From positions 1 to 11,404 of the forward strand of contig WTXG01000591.1 of NCBI GenBank assembly GCA_022496185.1: 11,404 bases of DNA. Direction: 5' to 3'. A program made the translations under genes and the position numbers. The DNA comes from Multifurca ochricompacta (lineage: Eukaryota > Basidiomycota > Agaricomycetes > Russulales > Russulaceae). Positions 1 through 7,383 of this stretch are shown here, one piece after another. Numbering within the stretch: the stretch's first letter is position 1; each line of letters opens with the position of its first letter. Under the pieces are notes generated by a model. The model ran no database searches. It was not told where the DNA came from and saw only the letters and a program-made list of their open reading frames with translations.

Positions 1-2348
1 GAGATCTCATCCTTACCAGCGAAGTGGTAGTCTATATGGACGACATCCTGGTCGCCACTACCAATGATCTGAATCACCACCAAGAACGAGTACATCAGGT
101 GCTGGATATATTGCATGAGCACAACCTGTACCTCAAACCTGCCAAGTGCTCCTTTGAACAGCAAAGCGTCGAGTACTTGGGAGTGATTCTGGAGGGAGGA
201 CAAGTGCACATGGACCCTGTTAAAGTACAAGGGATTTGGGAGTGGCCGACACCAACTTGTGTCAAGGACGTCTGATCCTTTATTGGATTCTGTAACTTCT
301 ACCGGCACTTCATCAAAGGATTCTCAGGCATAGCACGACCTTTGAACGACCTCCTGAAAAAGGATGTGCCCTGGCATTGGAGTGCTGAACAACAATGAGT
401 GTTTGAACGGATTAGAAATCTAGTGGGCTCAGAGCCAGTACTCATCCAACTCGACCTGAGCCGCCCCTTTGAGTTAGAAGTGGATGCCTCCCACTTCATG
501 AATGGGGCAGTGTTATATCAAAGGGACAGTTTACAAGCACTTCACCCTGTGGCATACTACTCAGAAACCTTTTCATCCGCTGAGCAGAATTACGACATTT
601 GGGACTGAGAACTCCTAGCCATAGTTAAAGCACTATGACACTGGCAGCCATACCTTGCAGGGAACCCCCACAAAACAGTCATATACACGGATCATTCTAA
701 CCTGTTGTACTGGAAAGAACCCCATAAAATCAGTCGACGTGTAGCACAAGAAGTCCTAGAGCTCAAGGAATACGACTTTACCCTGAAGCACATTGCAGGA
801 AGTCAGAATGCGCGAGCAGATGCACTGTCACGAAGGCCAGACATGCACACAGGGGAAGACGACAATGACCATGTAACCGTCCTCCCAGAAGAAGTGTTTG
901 CAAAGACAGCCATAGTCAGCCTTCATGATATGGACCTGTGGGCGCAAATCTTGCAAAATATGAACCCAGAACTATGCCGCTCGTGGGCCGATGCACATAA
1001 CCTGAAAGAGATCAACGGTCTTTGGTGGAAGGATGGAGATCGACTTGTTGTCACTGGTGGCGACAACATTAAGAGGGGGGTGATCCATTTTCACCACGAT
1101 CTCCCCTCTGCTGGTCATCCAGGTATTGCCAACACTTACGCTCTTACCAAACGAGACTACTGGTGGCCCAACATGAAAAAGGACATTGAAGACTATGTGA
1201 AGGGGTGCGCAGACTGCCAGGCTAATAAAGTAAACACGCACCCACACCCTCCGGCGATGCTTCCCATCACTCCCACTGCGTCTCTACCATTCCAGACAAT
1301 TGCCATGGACTTCATAGTCAAACTGCCCAACTCTAGAGGCTTTGACTCTATTCTAACCATCACGGACCATGACTACTCCAAAGCAGCACTCTTCATACCA
1401 TGTAAGGAGTCTATCACAGCTGAAGGAGTGGCCAAACTCTACCTCGACCACATCTACCAGCATTATGGGCTTCCAGAAAAGATTATCTCTGATCAAGACC
1501 CACACTTTACCTCGACGTTTGCTAGAGCATTATGCAAGGTTCTGGACATACAGCAAAACATCTTGACAGCCTACCACCCCCAAACAGATGGACAGTCAGA
1601 GCGTACCAATCAATGGCTGGAGCAATACCTCTGATTCTGGTGCAACGGGCGACAGGACAACTGGGCAGACTGGCTGGCAACAGCAGAGTTTGCGCATAAC
1701 TCCTGGCCCAATGGCACAACAAAGACTCCCCCATTTTCCCTTATCATGGGCTGGGTACCACACACCACATGGACTGATAAGCCAACGAATGTCCCCACAA
1801 CCTCGCAGTGACTTAACCAATGGGACGAGATCCGGAAATCCACCAATGAAAACCTGTTAAAGGCACAATGGACCTTATCCGATAGGCCTTCAAAGTTCAC
1901 ACCTTATCGAGCCAATGAACAGGTTTGGCTGGAAGGGAAGCACATTCACACGTCACACCCCACAGCTAAATTGGCACCCCGACGTCACGGACCTTTCAGA
2001 ATCACAAGGAAGTTATCGGATGTGTCATACAAACTCGAACTTCCCCCCACATGGAAGATCCACCTGGTCTTCCATGCAAAGCTCCTGACACCATACAGGG
2101 AAACATCCATTCATGGGGAAAACTTCCCAAGACCTCCACCGGAATTAGTTGACGGAGAAGAAGAATGGGAAGTGGAGCAGATTCTGAACTCCGCTTATCG
2201 AGGCCGAGGGCACAAACTGCACTACCTGATCAAGTGGAAGGGATTCCCAGACTCTGACAATTTGTGGGAACCAGCCGGGGATATCTTTGCTCCGGACCTG
2301 ATCACGGAGTTCCACTTACAACATCCCCAGGCGCCCAGGAGTAAATAA
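1..2348 (+). pseudogene. pol: Ty3/gypsy chromovirus pol, 3' part, with six internal TGA stops
   Basis: This is the C-terminal two thirds of a retrotransposon polyprotein that copies element RNA into DNA and integrates it. One frame runs from the window edge to TAA at 2346-2348. It holds the YMDD box of reverse transcriptase (33-44), RNase H (acidic VDAS, ELLAI and YTDHS motifs, about 480-700), an integrase HHCC zinc finger (about 1085-1230), an integrase DD35E core (Asp 1308, Asp 1491, Glu 1599), a GPF motif near 1990 and a chromodomain (about 2155-2320). The frame is never shifted, but TGA interrupts it at 273, 396, 606, 636, 1632 and 1809. Each sits where the family has Arg or a basic residue. 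At 273 the related copy at the right end of the window reads CGA. R to H, Q and W changes accompany them. The 5' part lies outside the window. The element is presumed inactive. Confidence 0.95.
2150..2330 (+). other. C-terminal chromodomain of the left gypsy integrase
   Basis: The last 60 or so codons of the left pol encode a chromodomain. In order come EWEVEQIL, YLIKWKGF and NLWEPAG, the conserved strands and helix start of this fold. In chromoviruses such a module follows the integrase and steers integration toward chromatin with particular histone marks. That role is family knowledge, not visible here. The domain itself has no stop codon. It is followed by a short basic tail and TAA at 2346. 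Confidence 0.9.
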
Positions 2349-2420
2349 AAGGAGAGCAAGCTCCCAACTTCCCTCCCCCAGAACAACGCTTTACCAGCAA
2401 TGTCCTAACCACAAACCAAT

Positions 2421-2894
2421 ATGTCTTCCTCCTTCATCGCTGCCTCTGCTGCTGTCGACACCTTCACCTCCACTACTGTGGTTGTAGAAGCTTTCCCCTC
2501 CGCTCATCCCTCCACTCGTCCCTCGTCCCCCATCGACTATGAAGCTGTGGAAGAACGCATCAAGAACCAGTCACCCAACCCCAACAATGATTTCACCCAC
2601 TCTGAAGAACCTCACCCAAACGATCTCCTTGACATGGAGCAAGATGATGATGTACCTGAGTTCCCCTTTTTCACCAACAACCCGAATTCCTCCATGTACT
2701 TCCCCCTCAAAATTACCATGGCTGATGGAGAAAAGGTCATAGCTAAGTACATATTCTACACCAATGGAGGGATGGATGTCGCAGGGTGCATGAAAAAGGA
2801 TGGGCCTGTTTATGGGGCCCCAGTTTACTTGGAAGAATGGTACACATGTTATGAACCCCGTTGCGTTGTCTTGTTTTCTTCCTCCATCATGTGA
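2421..2894 (+). CDS. Extra ORF between pol and the 3' LTR of the left gypsy element, function unknown
   Basis: A 157-codon ORF starts at a true ATG 72 nt after the pol stop and is free of internal stops. Residues 1-40 are rich in Ser, Thr, Ala and Pro. An acidic stretch follows (about residues 45-80, with MEQDDDVPEF). The C-terminal part (about 90-145) looks like a small folded domain with alternating hydrophobic and Gly residues (KITMADGEKVIAKYIFY, then GGMDVAG). The LTR begins at 2847, so the last 16 codons lie inside the LTR. I do not recognise the family and see no membrane segment, zinc knuckle or catalytic motif. Its position, where some retroelements carry an accessory or env-like gene, makes it an element-borne ORF rather than a host gene. 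Its intact frame beside a stop-riddled pol is notable, though it is short. Confidence 0.55.
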   Translation: MSSSFIAASAAVDTFTSTTVVVEAFPSAHPSTRPSSPIDYEAVEERIKNQSPNPNNDFTHSEEPHPNDLLDMEQDDDVPEFPFFTNNPNSSMYFPLKITMADGEKVIAKYIFYTNGGMDVAGCMKKDGPVYGAPVYLEEWYTCYEPRCVVLFSSSIM

Positions 2895-3065
2895 CACATT
2901 GCTTGGCCTTGTTTATCTCTTTGTTGACCGTGTTGTGACCAGTATTGCGCTTGTTTGTCCCTTATCTATGACTCGACTTCTTGCTTATCTATGACTTGTA
3001 CTTTACCTCAGAGCTCTTATGTATTTTCCCACCAGAATTGCGACTATACCGGATCCGTCTACGTA

Positions 3066-3806
3066 CAGTGGGTCAAAAAACTGTCCCGATGTTTGCACCA
3101 TTTCTAGTATTCACTCTATAGCACCTCAGCATTTAGGAATCTGGTTATGGTGTGGCTGTATGTCTGAAAGCCCTGCTTCCTGACTACCATGCCCAATTTA
3201 GATCAAATAAATTGGCCATGATATAAGCATTTTATGATCAAATCAAATCAATCAATCATCGGGACAGTTTTTTGACCCACATTTTAAATCCACTATCTGC
3301 CCAATTACTCCTTTTTTTCACCCCTTTTTGCCTTGGTAACTCCTTGAATCCTTTTAGTCATCCTTTCTATAACCTTTTGCCATCATTCTGGTGCATTTTT
3401 ATTCCACTCCTCCACCACCCTCTCCCACAACTCAGGTACCCCCTTGACTGGTTAAGATCCTTCTTCAGATCCACCCAGAGGTGTCCAATGGGGCTAATAT
3501 TTCAAGGGATTGGGCTATCCATACCAGGCTTCAATATTCCTGTCTTAAAACTGCTGGTTTGCCTTCTTGGAATTGTGTTTTGGGTCATTGTCCTGCTGAA
3601 ACATGCTTTCACCCTCCACCATTTCTAACTTTTCAAACCTTTCCACCACTCCGCCATCCAAAATATCACAGTACTGGCATGGATTCATGATTCCCTAAAC
3701 CCCTGTAAGCATTCCTAGTCCATTCCACCCCATACAAGACCAATACCATAAGTTCTTCCTCCTCCATGCTTGACTGTCAGGGTGGTGGTTCTGTCAGAGG
3801 GTGGTT
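3066..3806 (-). repeat. Left arm of the fold-back transposon
   Basis: This is an inverted copy of 3918-4658. Read on the minus strand it repeats the C-terminal transposase relic and the right transposon end. Long frames on its plus strand (for example 3272-3628) are antisense translations of the transposase remnant. The same frames recur mirrored at 4096-4452 with identical translation, which shows how little the arms have diverged. Confidence 0.95.
3257..3281 (-). repeat. Inner, inverted copy of the transposon terminal motif (left arm)
   Basis: The motif at the extreme left end (from 3070) reappears here as its reverse complement, with about 23 bases shared (GGGACAGTTTTTTGACCCAC is the core). 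The mirror copy in the right arm is 4443-4467. The element therefore has four copies of its terminal motif, and each outer segment of about 216 bp resembles a small inverted-repeat element. Sleeping Beauty-type ends have two direct repeats per end. These two are inverted, which is different. Confidence 0.85.
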
Positions 3807-4419
3807 ACCATGAAAATTGGACAGTGGATGACTGGAAAAGGATCTTGTGGTCAGGTGAGACTATAATGAACAGAATTGGTTCAGACAGAAGGAGCTACAC
3901 TTGGAAAAATAAGGGAGAACCACCCTCTGACAGAACCACCACCCTGACAGTCAAGCATGGAGGAGGAAGAACTTATGGTATTGGTCTTGTATGGGGTGGA
4001 ATGGACTAGGAATGCTTACAGGGGTTTAGGGAATCATGAATCCATGCCAGTACTGTGATATTTTGGATGGCGGAGTGGTGGAAAGGTTTGAAAAGTTAGA
4101 AATGGTGGAGGGTGAAAGCATGTTTCAGCAGGACAATGACCCAAAACACAATTCCAAGAAGGCAAACCAGCAGTTTTAAGACAGGAATATTGAAGCCTGG
4201 TATGGATAGCCCAATCCCTTGAAATATTAGCCCCATTGGACACCTCTGGGTGGATCTGAAGAAGGATCTTAACCAGTCAAGGGGGTACCTGAGTTGTGGG
4301 AGAGGGTGGTGGAGGAGTGGAATAAAAATGCACCAGAATGATGGCAAAAGGTTATAGAAAGGATGACTAAAAGGATTCAAGGAGTTACCAAGGCAAAAAG
4401 GGGTGAAAAAAAGGAGTAA
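3807..4419 (+). pseudogene. Tc1-type (DD34E) transposase, truncated catalytic domain with substituted active-site residues
   Basis: The frame from the loop into the right arm reads NWTVDDWKRILWSGET, RIGSDRRSYTWKNKGEP and TVKHGGGRTYG, the start of a Tc1-type catalytic core. Further on come FQQDNDPKH and, in another frame, PIGHLWVDLKKDL. In this family the core acidic residues lie in WSDET, DNDPKH and PIEHLW. Here the first reads Gly (GGT, 3854-3856), the second Asp is present (4132-4134) and the third is Gly (GGA, 4238-4240). The second and third are 106 nt apart, matching DD34E spacing plus a net frameshift of one base. Several stops and frameshifts follow, ending at TAA near 4419. The N-terminal helix-turn-helix half is absent. 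It cannot encode an active enzyme. Confidence 0.9.
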
Positions 4420-4658
4420 TTGGGCAGATAGTGGATTTAAAATGTGGGTCAAAAAACTGTCCCGATGATTGATTGATTTGATTTGATCATAAAATGCTTA
4501 TATCATGGCCAATTTATTTGATCTAAATTGGGCATGGTAGTCAGGAAGCAGGGCTTTCAGACATACAGCCACACCATAACCAGATTCCTAAATGCTGAGG
4601 TGCTATAGAGTGAATACTAGAAATGGTGCAAACATCGGGACAGTTTTTTGACCCACTG
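3918..4658 (+). repeat. Right arm of the fold-back transposon
   Basis: This is the mirror partner of 3066-3806. It holds the continuation of the transposase relic (to about 4419) and then about 215 bp of non-coding right end. That end is itself bounded by an inner copy (4443-4467) and an inverted outer copy (4633-4658) of the terminal motif. Confidence 0.95.
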
Positions 4659-4764
4659 TATATTCTCATCTGGCCCACCTGACCCCATTCCCTCTTTGGA
4701 TACATTACGACTTCGTTGATACATCGAGTGTGATACTCCAATTCAGACTCCGACTTCTATTACG

Positions 4765-4809
4765 TATATAAGGCTTGCCTAAGTAGCCTGTATACCTTAG
4801 ACTCGACTT
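4765..4809 (+). promoter_or_regulatory. LTR1 core promoter: TATA box and predicted transcript start
   Basis: TATATAA at 4765-4771 is followed 34 nt later by AGACTCGACTT (4799-4809). The same pair at the same spacing occurs in the other two LTRs. The 11-mer is predicted to be the first bases of R because, in the right-hand element, it is complementary to the primer binding site. The start site is inferred from spacing, not measured. Confidence 0.75.
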
Positions 4810-5071
4810 CTTAATCAACTTGGTGCATTACCTTCTGGGTGATCTCTAAGGACCTGACTCTTGAAATGTCTCAGTGCTTTTGGCACTCTTCCGCTTGTTG
4901 AACACAGAAGATGTTCGGTGATGCTTCAGGCATCAGGTGATTAGATTAGCTACCTTGTGGATAAGATTAGATATCGGAGTCTCGGACTTTTTACATTATC
5001 ATTATTACTTTCTTTCTCACATTCCGCAGTAGCTGACTGATACACCATGTAACATGTGATTTCTGTACTGG

Positions 5072-5167
5072 CCAATGGCCTTTATCTCTCTTGTTTATTG
5101 TTTGGACTCTGTCCGGCACTTGTGGACTTATTCCCAGTGCACAGACCACCCCTTGGATTGTATATAA
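5072..5167 (+). promoter_or_regulatory. CCAAT and TATA promoter of the middle unit
   Basis: CCAAT (5072-5076, inside GGCCAATGGCC) lies about 88 nt upstream of GTATATAAGG (TATA at 5161-5167). A start about 30 nt after the TATA box would fall near 5191-5195, at the hairpin CTTCAGAG...CTCTGAAG (5191-5216). The promoter points toward the knuckle-protein ORF at 5565. The core resembles that of the gypsy LTRs, but the surrounding sequence is different and the 11-mer is absent. Confidence 0.55.
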
Positions 5168-5194
5168 GGGTGTCTGTTTCGTCTCTTCCACTTC

Positions 5195-5345
5195 AGAGTT
5201 CTTCTAACCTCTGAAGTGTAAGTGCTTTCTATACTATCTACTTAACTGTTAGACTAACATTCTTTACATAGAACTTTCTTTGTCTAGGTCAGTAGTATAG
5301 TAATATAGAGTTCTTCTAACCTCTGAAGTAACTTTCTTTGTCTAG
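5195..5345 (+). repeat. 39-nt tandem repeat: first copy carries an intron, second copy is spliced
   Basis: Copy A is 5195-5217 (23 nt) plus 5272-5287 (16 nt), interrupted by 54 nt. Copy B is 5307-5345 (39 nt) and equals the two parts of copy A joined with no gap and no mismatch. The junction cannot be slid by even one base in either direction, because the flanking bases differ. A 19-nt spacer (5288-5306) separates the copies. Both lie in the predicted 5' leader. Confidence 0.9.
5218..5271 (+). other. Predicted 54-nt GT-AG intron in a 5' leader
   Basis: The segment missing from repeat copy B starts GTAAGTGC (a strong donor), has the branch-point-like motif CTAAC at 5254-5258, 14 nt before the end, and closes with TTTACATAG. 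Length and signals fit a short fungal intron. Removing it reproduces copy B exactly. A possible second intron could run from GTCAGT at 5288 to TTACAG at 5366, with CTAAC at 5355-5359. That would splice copy B out and is much less certain. Confidence 0.7.
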
Positions 5346-5564
5346 CCTAACTCGCTAACCTTACAGTCAGTATGCTGTGCACATGCCTGTTTCACACCGC
5401 TCACTGATACTAAGGGATTAGCTCCTTGGTATTGACTTCTCACCTGACTCCGTGTACTTGAAAGACAGTGCACATCTGACTTCGTAGTTTTGCTACACAA
5501 CTTATCACATGTCGTGACAAATGCCCGCACCAGGCGTTACAACACAGGTCATCTCCACCACACC

Positions 5565-6257
5565 ATGAGTGATGAACAGCTGGGACACCTTGCAGCCGAC
5601 GATCCCTGCGCATTTGCAATTGACGAGGTACTGAACGATATGCGACTTCCATGTCTCAAAGCCGAAGTAATGAGACTGCGGAAGACCCTCACGCTCTGCA
5701 CCACACTCAATACTCAGTACAAGGAATATGCGAAGCAAATGACAAGGCTTACGAGAGGCATGTTCCAAGTAGAACAGGAACTGACAGAGATTCGGAAAAG
5801 GTTGGAGATAGGGGATGCATATCAGATGATCGCTGAGAGGTATGCTGATACCTATGCACGACCTCTCCCCCCGCGATCATTAGGAGTGGCACCACAACTG
5901 CTGCCAAACTGTTTTGAGATGCCACGCATGCACGAAAACCCCCGAGGAGAGACTTGCTGGCAATGTGATAGCAAGTATCATATTAGCTGGAACTGCCCCC
6001 TCAACCACAAATGGTGCCGACACTGCCAAAGCAACCTCCATTGGAGTCGGTTCTGCATCTTCCAATGGCTGGGTGTCACCCCCACCATTGTCAACCCTTC
6101 AGGATGGTGTGGGAAGTGCCTGCGACACAACGCAGGGCATCGCGAACTCGACTGCCCAGTATACAACCTGTGTCGCCAATGTGGACAACGTGGCCCATAC
6201 GGCTTCCTCTGTACTCATCAATGCGTGGCAGATGAAACATACACCGTAGGGGATTGA
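5565..6257 (+). CDS. Coiled-coil protein with four tandem CCHC-type zinc knuckles (Gag or nucleocapsid-like)
   Basis: I chose the first in-frame ATG (5565, CACCATGAG). The frame opens earlier without an ATG. The product is 231 residues. Residues about 28-82 are Leu-rich with heptad character and charged residues, a likely coiled coil. Knuckles follow: CWQC...H...C (131-144) and CRHC...H...C (151-164), both C-x2-C-x4-H-x4-C; CGKC...H...C (182-197), with x6; and CRQC...C (203-216), where Pro 211 occupies the His position. Such arrays bind single-stranded nucleic acid and are typical of retroelement nucleocapsid; cellular CNBP-type proteins are an alternative. The stop is TGA (6258), possibly a decayed CGA. 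The frame then continues through TAG (6312) to a TGA at 6351-6353, just inside the LTR that starts at 6346. I see no protease or polymerase nearby. Confidence 0.7.
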   Translation: MSDEQLGHLAADDPCAFAIDEVLNDMRLPCLKAEVMRLRKTLTLCTTLNTQYKEYAKQMTRLTRGMFQVEQELTEIRKRLEIGDAYQMIAERYADTYARPLPPRSLGVAPQLLPNCFEMPRMHENPRGETCWQCDSKYHISWNCPLNHKWCRHCQSNLHWSRFCIFQWLGVTPTIVNPSGWCGKCLRHNAGHRELDCPVYNLCRQCGQRGPYGFLCTHQCVADETYTVGD

Positions 6258-6345
6258 AATCTGGCCGATGACTATGTGGACTTGGTGCAGGATGATGATG
6301 GTGCGTGTTTCTAGCTGGGTCAGCTCGAACCAGAAGAGAGGGTGA

Positions 6346-6926
6346 TGTTATGAACAGGGCCTAGCAGCCCTATTTTCTTCACTCTTCCCAACCAGGACCC
6401 CACTCGTCCACTGACACTCCACTTCCTTATTACGTCTCCCTCCTGGGACCCCTCACATGCATTGCTTCCATCCCCATGATCGTTGTTTGGACTCGTGTAC
6501 CAGTTGTTTACTTATGCTTACTTTCCCTTGTCTTCTTATCTCTATGACCAGACACTTACTTAATTCCCTATCAGAAGCCAGGCTCTACGCCATCCGCTTT
6601 TGTATCTTTGGGCCCACATGACTCTGTTATCCTTATCTATAGACGCCCACCCATTTACGTATATAAGTCCACCTTAGCTACATTGTAGACCTCAGACTTG
6701 ACTTATTGAATACATCGGTGTTTGTCTTCTGGACTCCCCTTTGAAACCTTTGACTCGACCATCTCAGTGCTTTCGGCACTTTCCACTCAACATTGTCACA
6801 GGGGAACAGCCCCCTTGGCTTTGACTCATTCATTCAAACTCCAAGAGGCCTTATTGACTTCTTATCTAAATGAACATACGAAGCTGTCGCACAAGTCATG
6901 CAGAACATCTCACACCAGACGTAACA
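6346..6926 (+). repeat. Gypsy LTR (LTR2), 581 bp, solo or 3' LTR
   Basis: It begins TGTTATGAAC and ends ACCAGACGTAACA. From about 6530 on it aligns closely with the LTR at 7834-8412 (shared GGGCCCAC, ACGTATATAAGTCCAC and TTGAATACATCGGTG). Many differences are CpG changed to CpA or TpG: for example three CG sites in the last 35 nt of the right-hand LTR read CA here. No primer-site complement follows at 6927, so it is not a 5' LTR. A purine-rich AGAAGAGAGGG lies just upstream, as a polypurine tract would. The flanking 5-mers (GGTGA and TTGTC) differ, so it is not a simple solo LTR with an intact target duplication. Confidence 0.85.
6660..6704 (+). promoter_or_regulatory. LTR2 core promoter: TATA box and predicted transcript start
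   Basis: TATATAA at 6660-6666 is followed 34 nt later by AGACTTGACTT (6694-6704). This is the conserved 11-mer with its CpG changed to TpG. A transcript from here would run into the AT-rich DNA to the right. Confidence 0.7.
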
Positions 6927-7383
6927 TTGTCAGACCAATGGAAAATCAAAGCCGTGATTGTTAAGTCAACCTTCCTTAATAGGAAGGAGATCAGACCAAT
7001 ATGCTGGTCCATGTGATGCAATGTAGTCGCTGCTCTATGCAGCCTGTAGATACACATGGGCCTTGTTTCAGTAAAATAATTTGATAATTAGATTATAGAA
7101 TAGTCTAAAGTAGTCTAGAGTGTATTTTAGATAGTGCCAGACTGGCAGAATTGATCGCATGTTAATAAAACAGTTGCATCATGATTTTCAAGAGAGTGGA
7201 TCACTGATAACACTTTTATTTTACATTGCACTGTTGATCTGCTTTGATATTTCATAGGATAACACTAGAATATATTTACAGAAACCCTGTAGCATACATC
7301 AAATTAAATCTTGTCATTTGTTTGCTACAGATGTATTTTATCATTACATTTCTGCTGATCTTGTCAATGGCCGATGACCACTT
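6927..7383. other. AT-rich stretch with no gene recognised
   Basis: I see no coding frame of note, no RNA gene and no match to the elements around it. The base composition is richer in A and T than the retroelements. One small perfect hairpin is present near 6970-6990 (CCTTCC, a 6-nt loop, GGAAGG). It may be host intergenic DNA or decayed element sequence. Confidence 0.5.

Larger units (their letters stand above)
3066..4658. mobile_element. Fold-back (palindromic) Tc1-type DNA transposon with TA target duplication
   Basis: This 1593-bp insertion is flanked by TA on both sides (3064-3065 and 4659-4660), the signature of Tc1/mariner integration. Its ends are CAGTGGGTCAAAAAACTGTC and the reverse complement. 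Positions x and 7724-x pair across the whole element: arms 3066-3806 and 3918-4658 are each 741 bp, and I found no mismatch or indel by eye. Only 3807-3917 (111 bp) is single copy. The right arm plus loop is the 3' half of a normal Tc1-type element (catalytic part of the transposase, then the right end). The left arm is the same half inverted, so the usual left end and the DNA-binding N-terminus are missing. It can only move with transposase supplied from elsewhere. It sits in U3 of a gypsy LTR and is therefore younger than that LTR. Confidence 0.92.
2847..5054 (+). repeat. 3' LTR of the left gypsy element (LTR1), split by a transposon
   Basis: The LTR begins with TGTTATGAACCCC right after the extra ORF and ends with ATGTAACA, matching the ends of the other two LTRs here (TGTTA...GTAACA). 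Without the inserted transposon (3066-4658) and one duplicated TA, it is about 613 bp, close to the other two (581 bp and 579-592 bp). The left piece, 2847-3063, is the start of U3. The right piece, 4661-5054, holds the rest of U3 with its TATA box, the R start and U5. The join is supported by the other LTRs: the sequence on both sides of the insertion aligns with a continuous stretch near 8085-8115 (TTCGTAT, then GGCCCAC). A purine-rich stretch (GGAAGAATGG) just upstream may be the polypurine tract. The 3' border is set by similarity only. Confidence 0.8.
5055..5519 (+). repeat. Possible LTR of a separate retroelement (unconfirmed)
   Basis: This stretch has a CCAAT box, a TATA box, an apparent transcript start and a long leader, as an LTR would. 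It begins TGTGAT and contains ATCACA at 5506-5511, giving short inverted ends. The outer end could instead be 5519 (GTGACA). It abuts the end of LTR1. No tRNA-type primer site (TGG...) and no self-priming complement is visible just downstream, and no second copy is in the window. It may equally be the promoter and untranslated leader of the gene at 5565. Confidence 0.35.

Noticed and set aside
273..1811. TGA read as an amino acid (recoded stop) in the left pol
   Set aside because: The same positions are accompanied by many other CpG to TpG and CpA changes (R to H, Q, W), and the related right-hand copy has CGA at 273. Decay explains all of it without a new code.
273..1811. Classical RIP
   Set aside because: The mutated CpGs have all four bases before them, so neither the TCG pattern reported in some basidiomycetes nor the CpA pattern of ascomycetes is seen. 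The sample is small, so a weak bias cannot be excluded.
3272..3628. 118-codon hydrophobic ORF, and its twin on the other strand at 4096-4452
   Set aside because: It is the antisense of the transposase relic, present twice only because of the palindrome. The other strand contains FQQDNDPKH and PIGHLW-type transposase motifs.
2847..6926. LTR1 and LTR2 as the two ends of one small non-autonomous element enclosing 5055-6345
   Set aside because: The two LTRs are too different to be a pair, and nothing after LTR1 is complementary to its 11-mer, so LTR1 does not act as a 5' LTR here.
6341..6931. LTR2 as a clean solo LTR
   Set aside because: The flanking 5-mers GGTGA and TTGTC are not a target duplication. 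A polypurine-like tract and an ORF end abut its left side, as for a 3' LTR.
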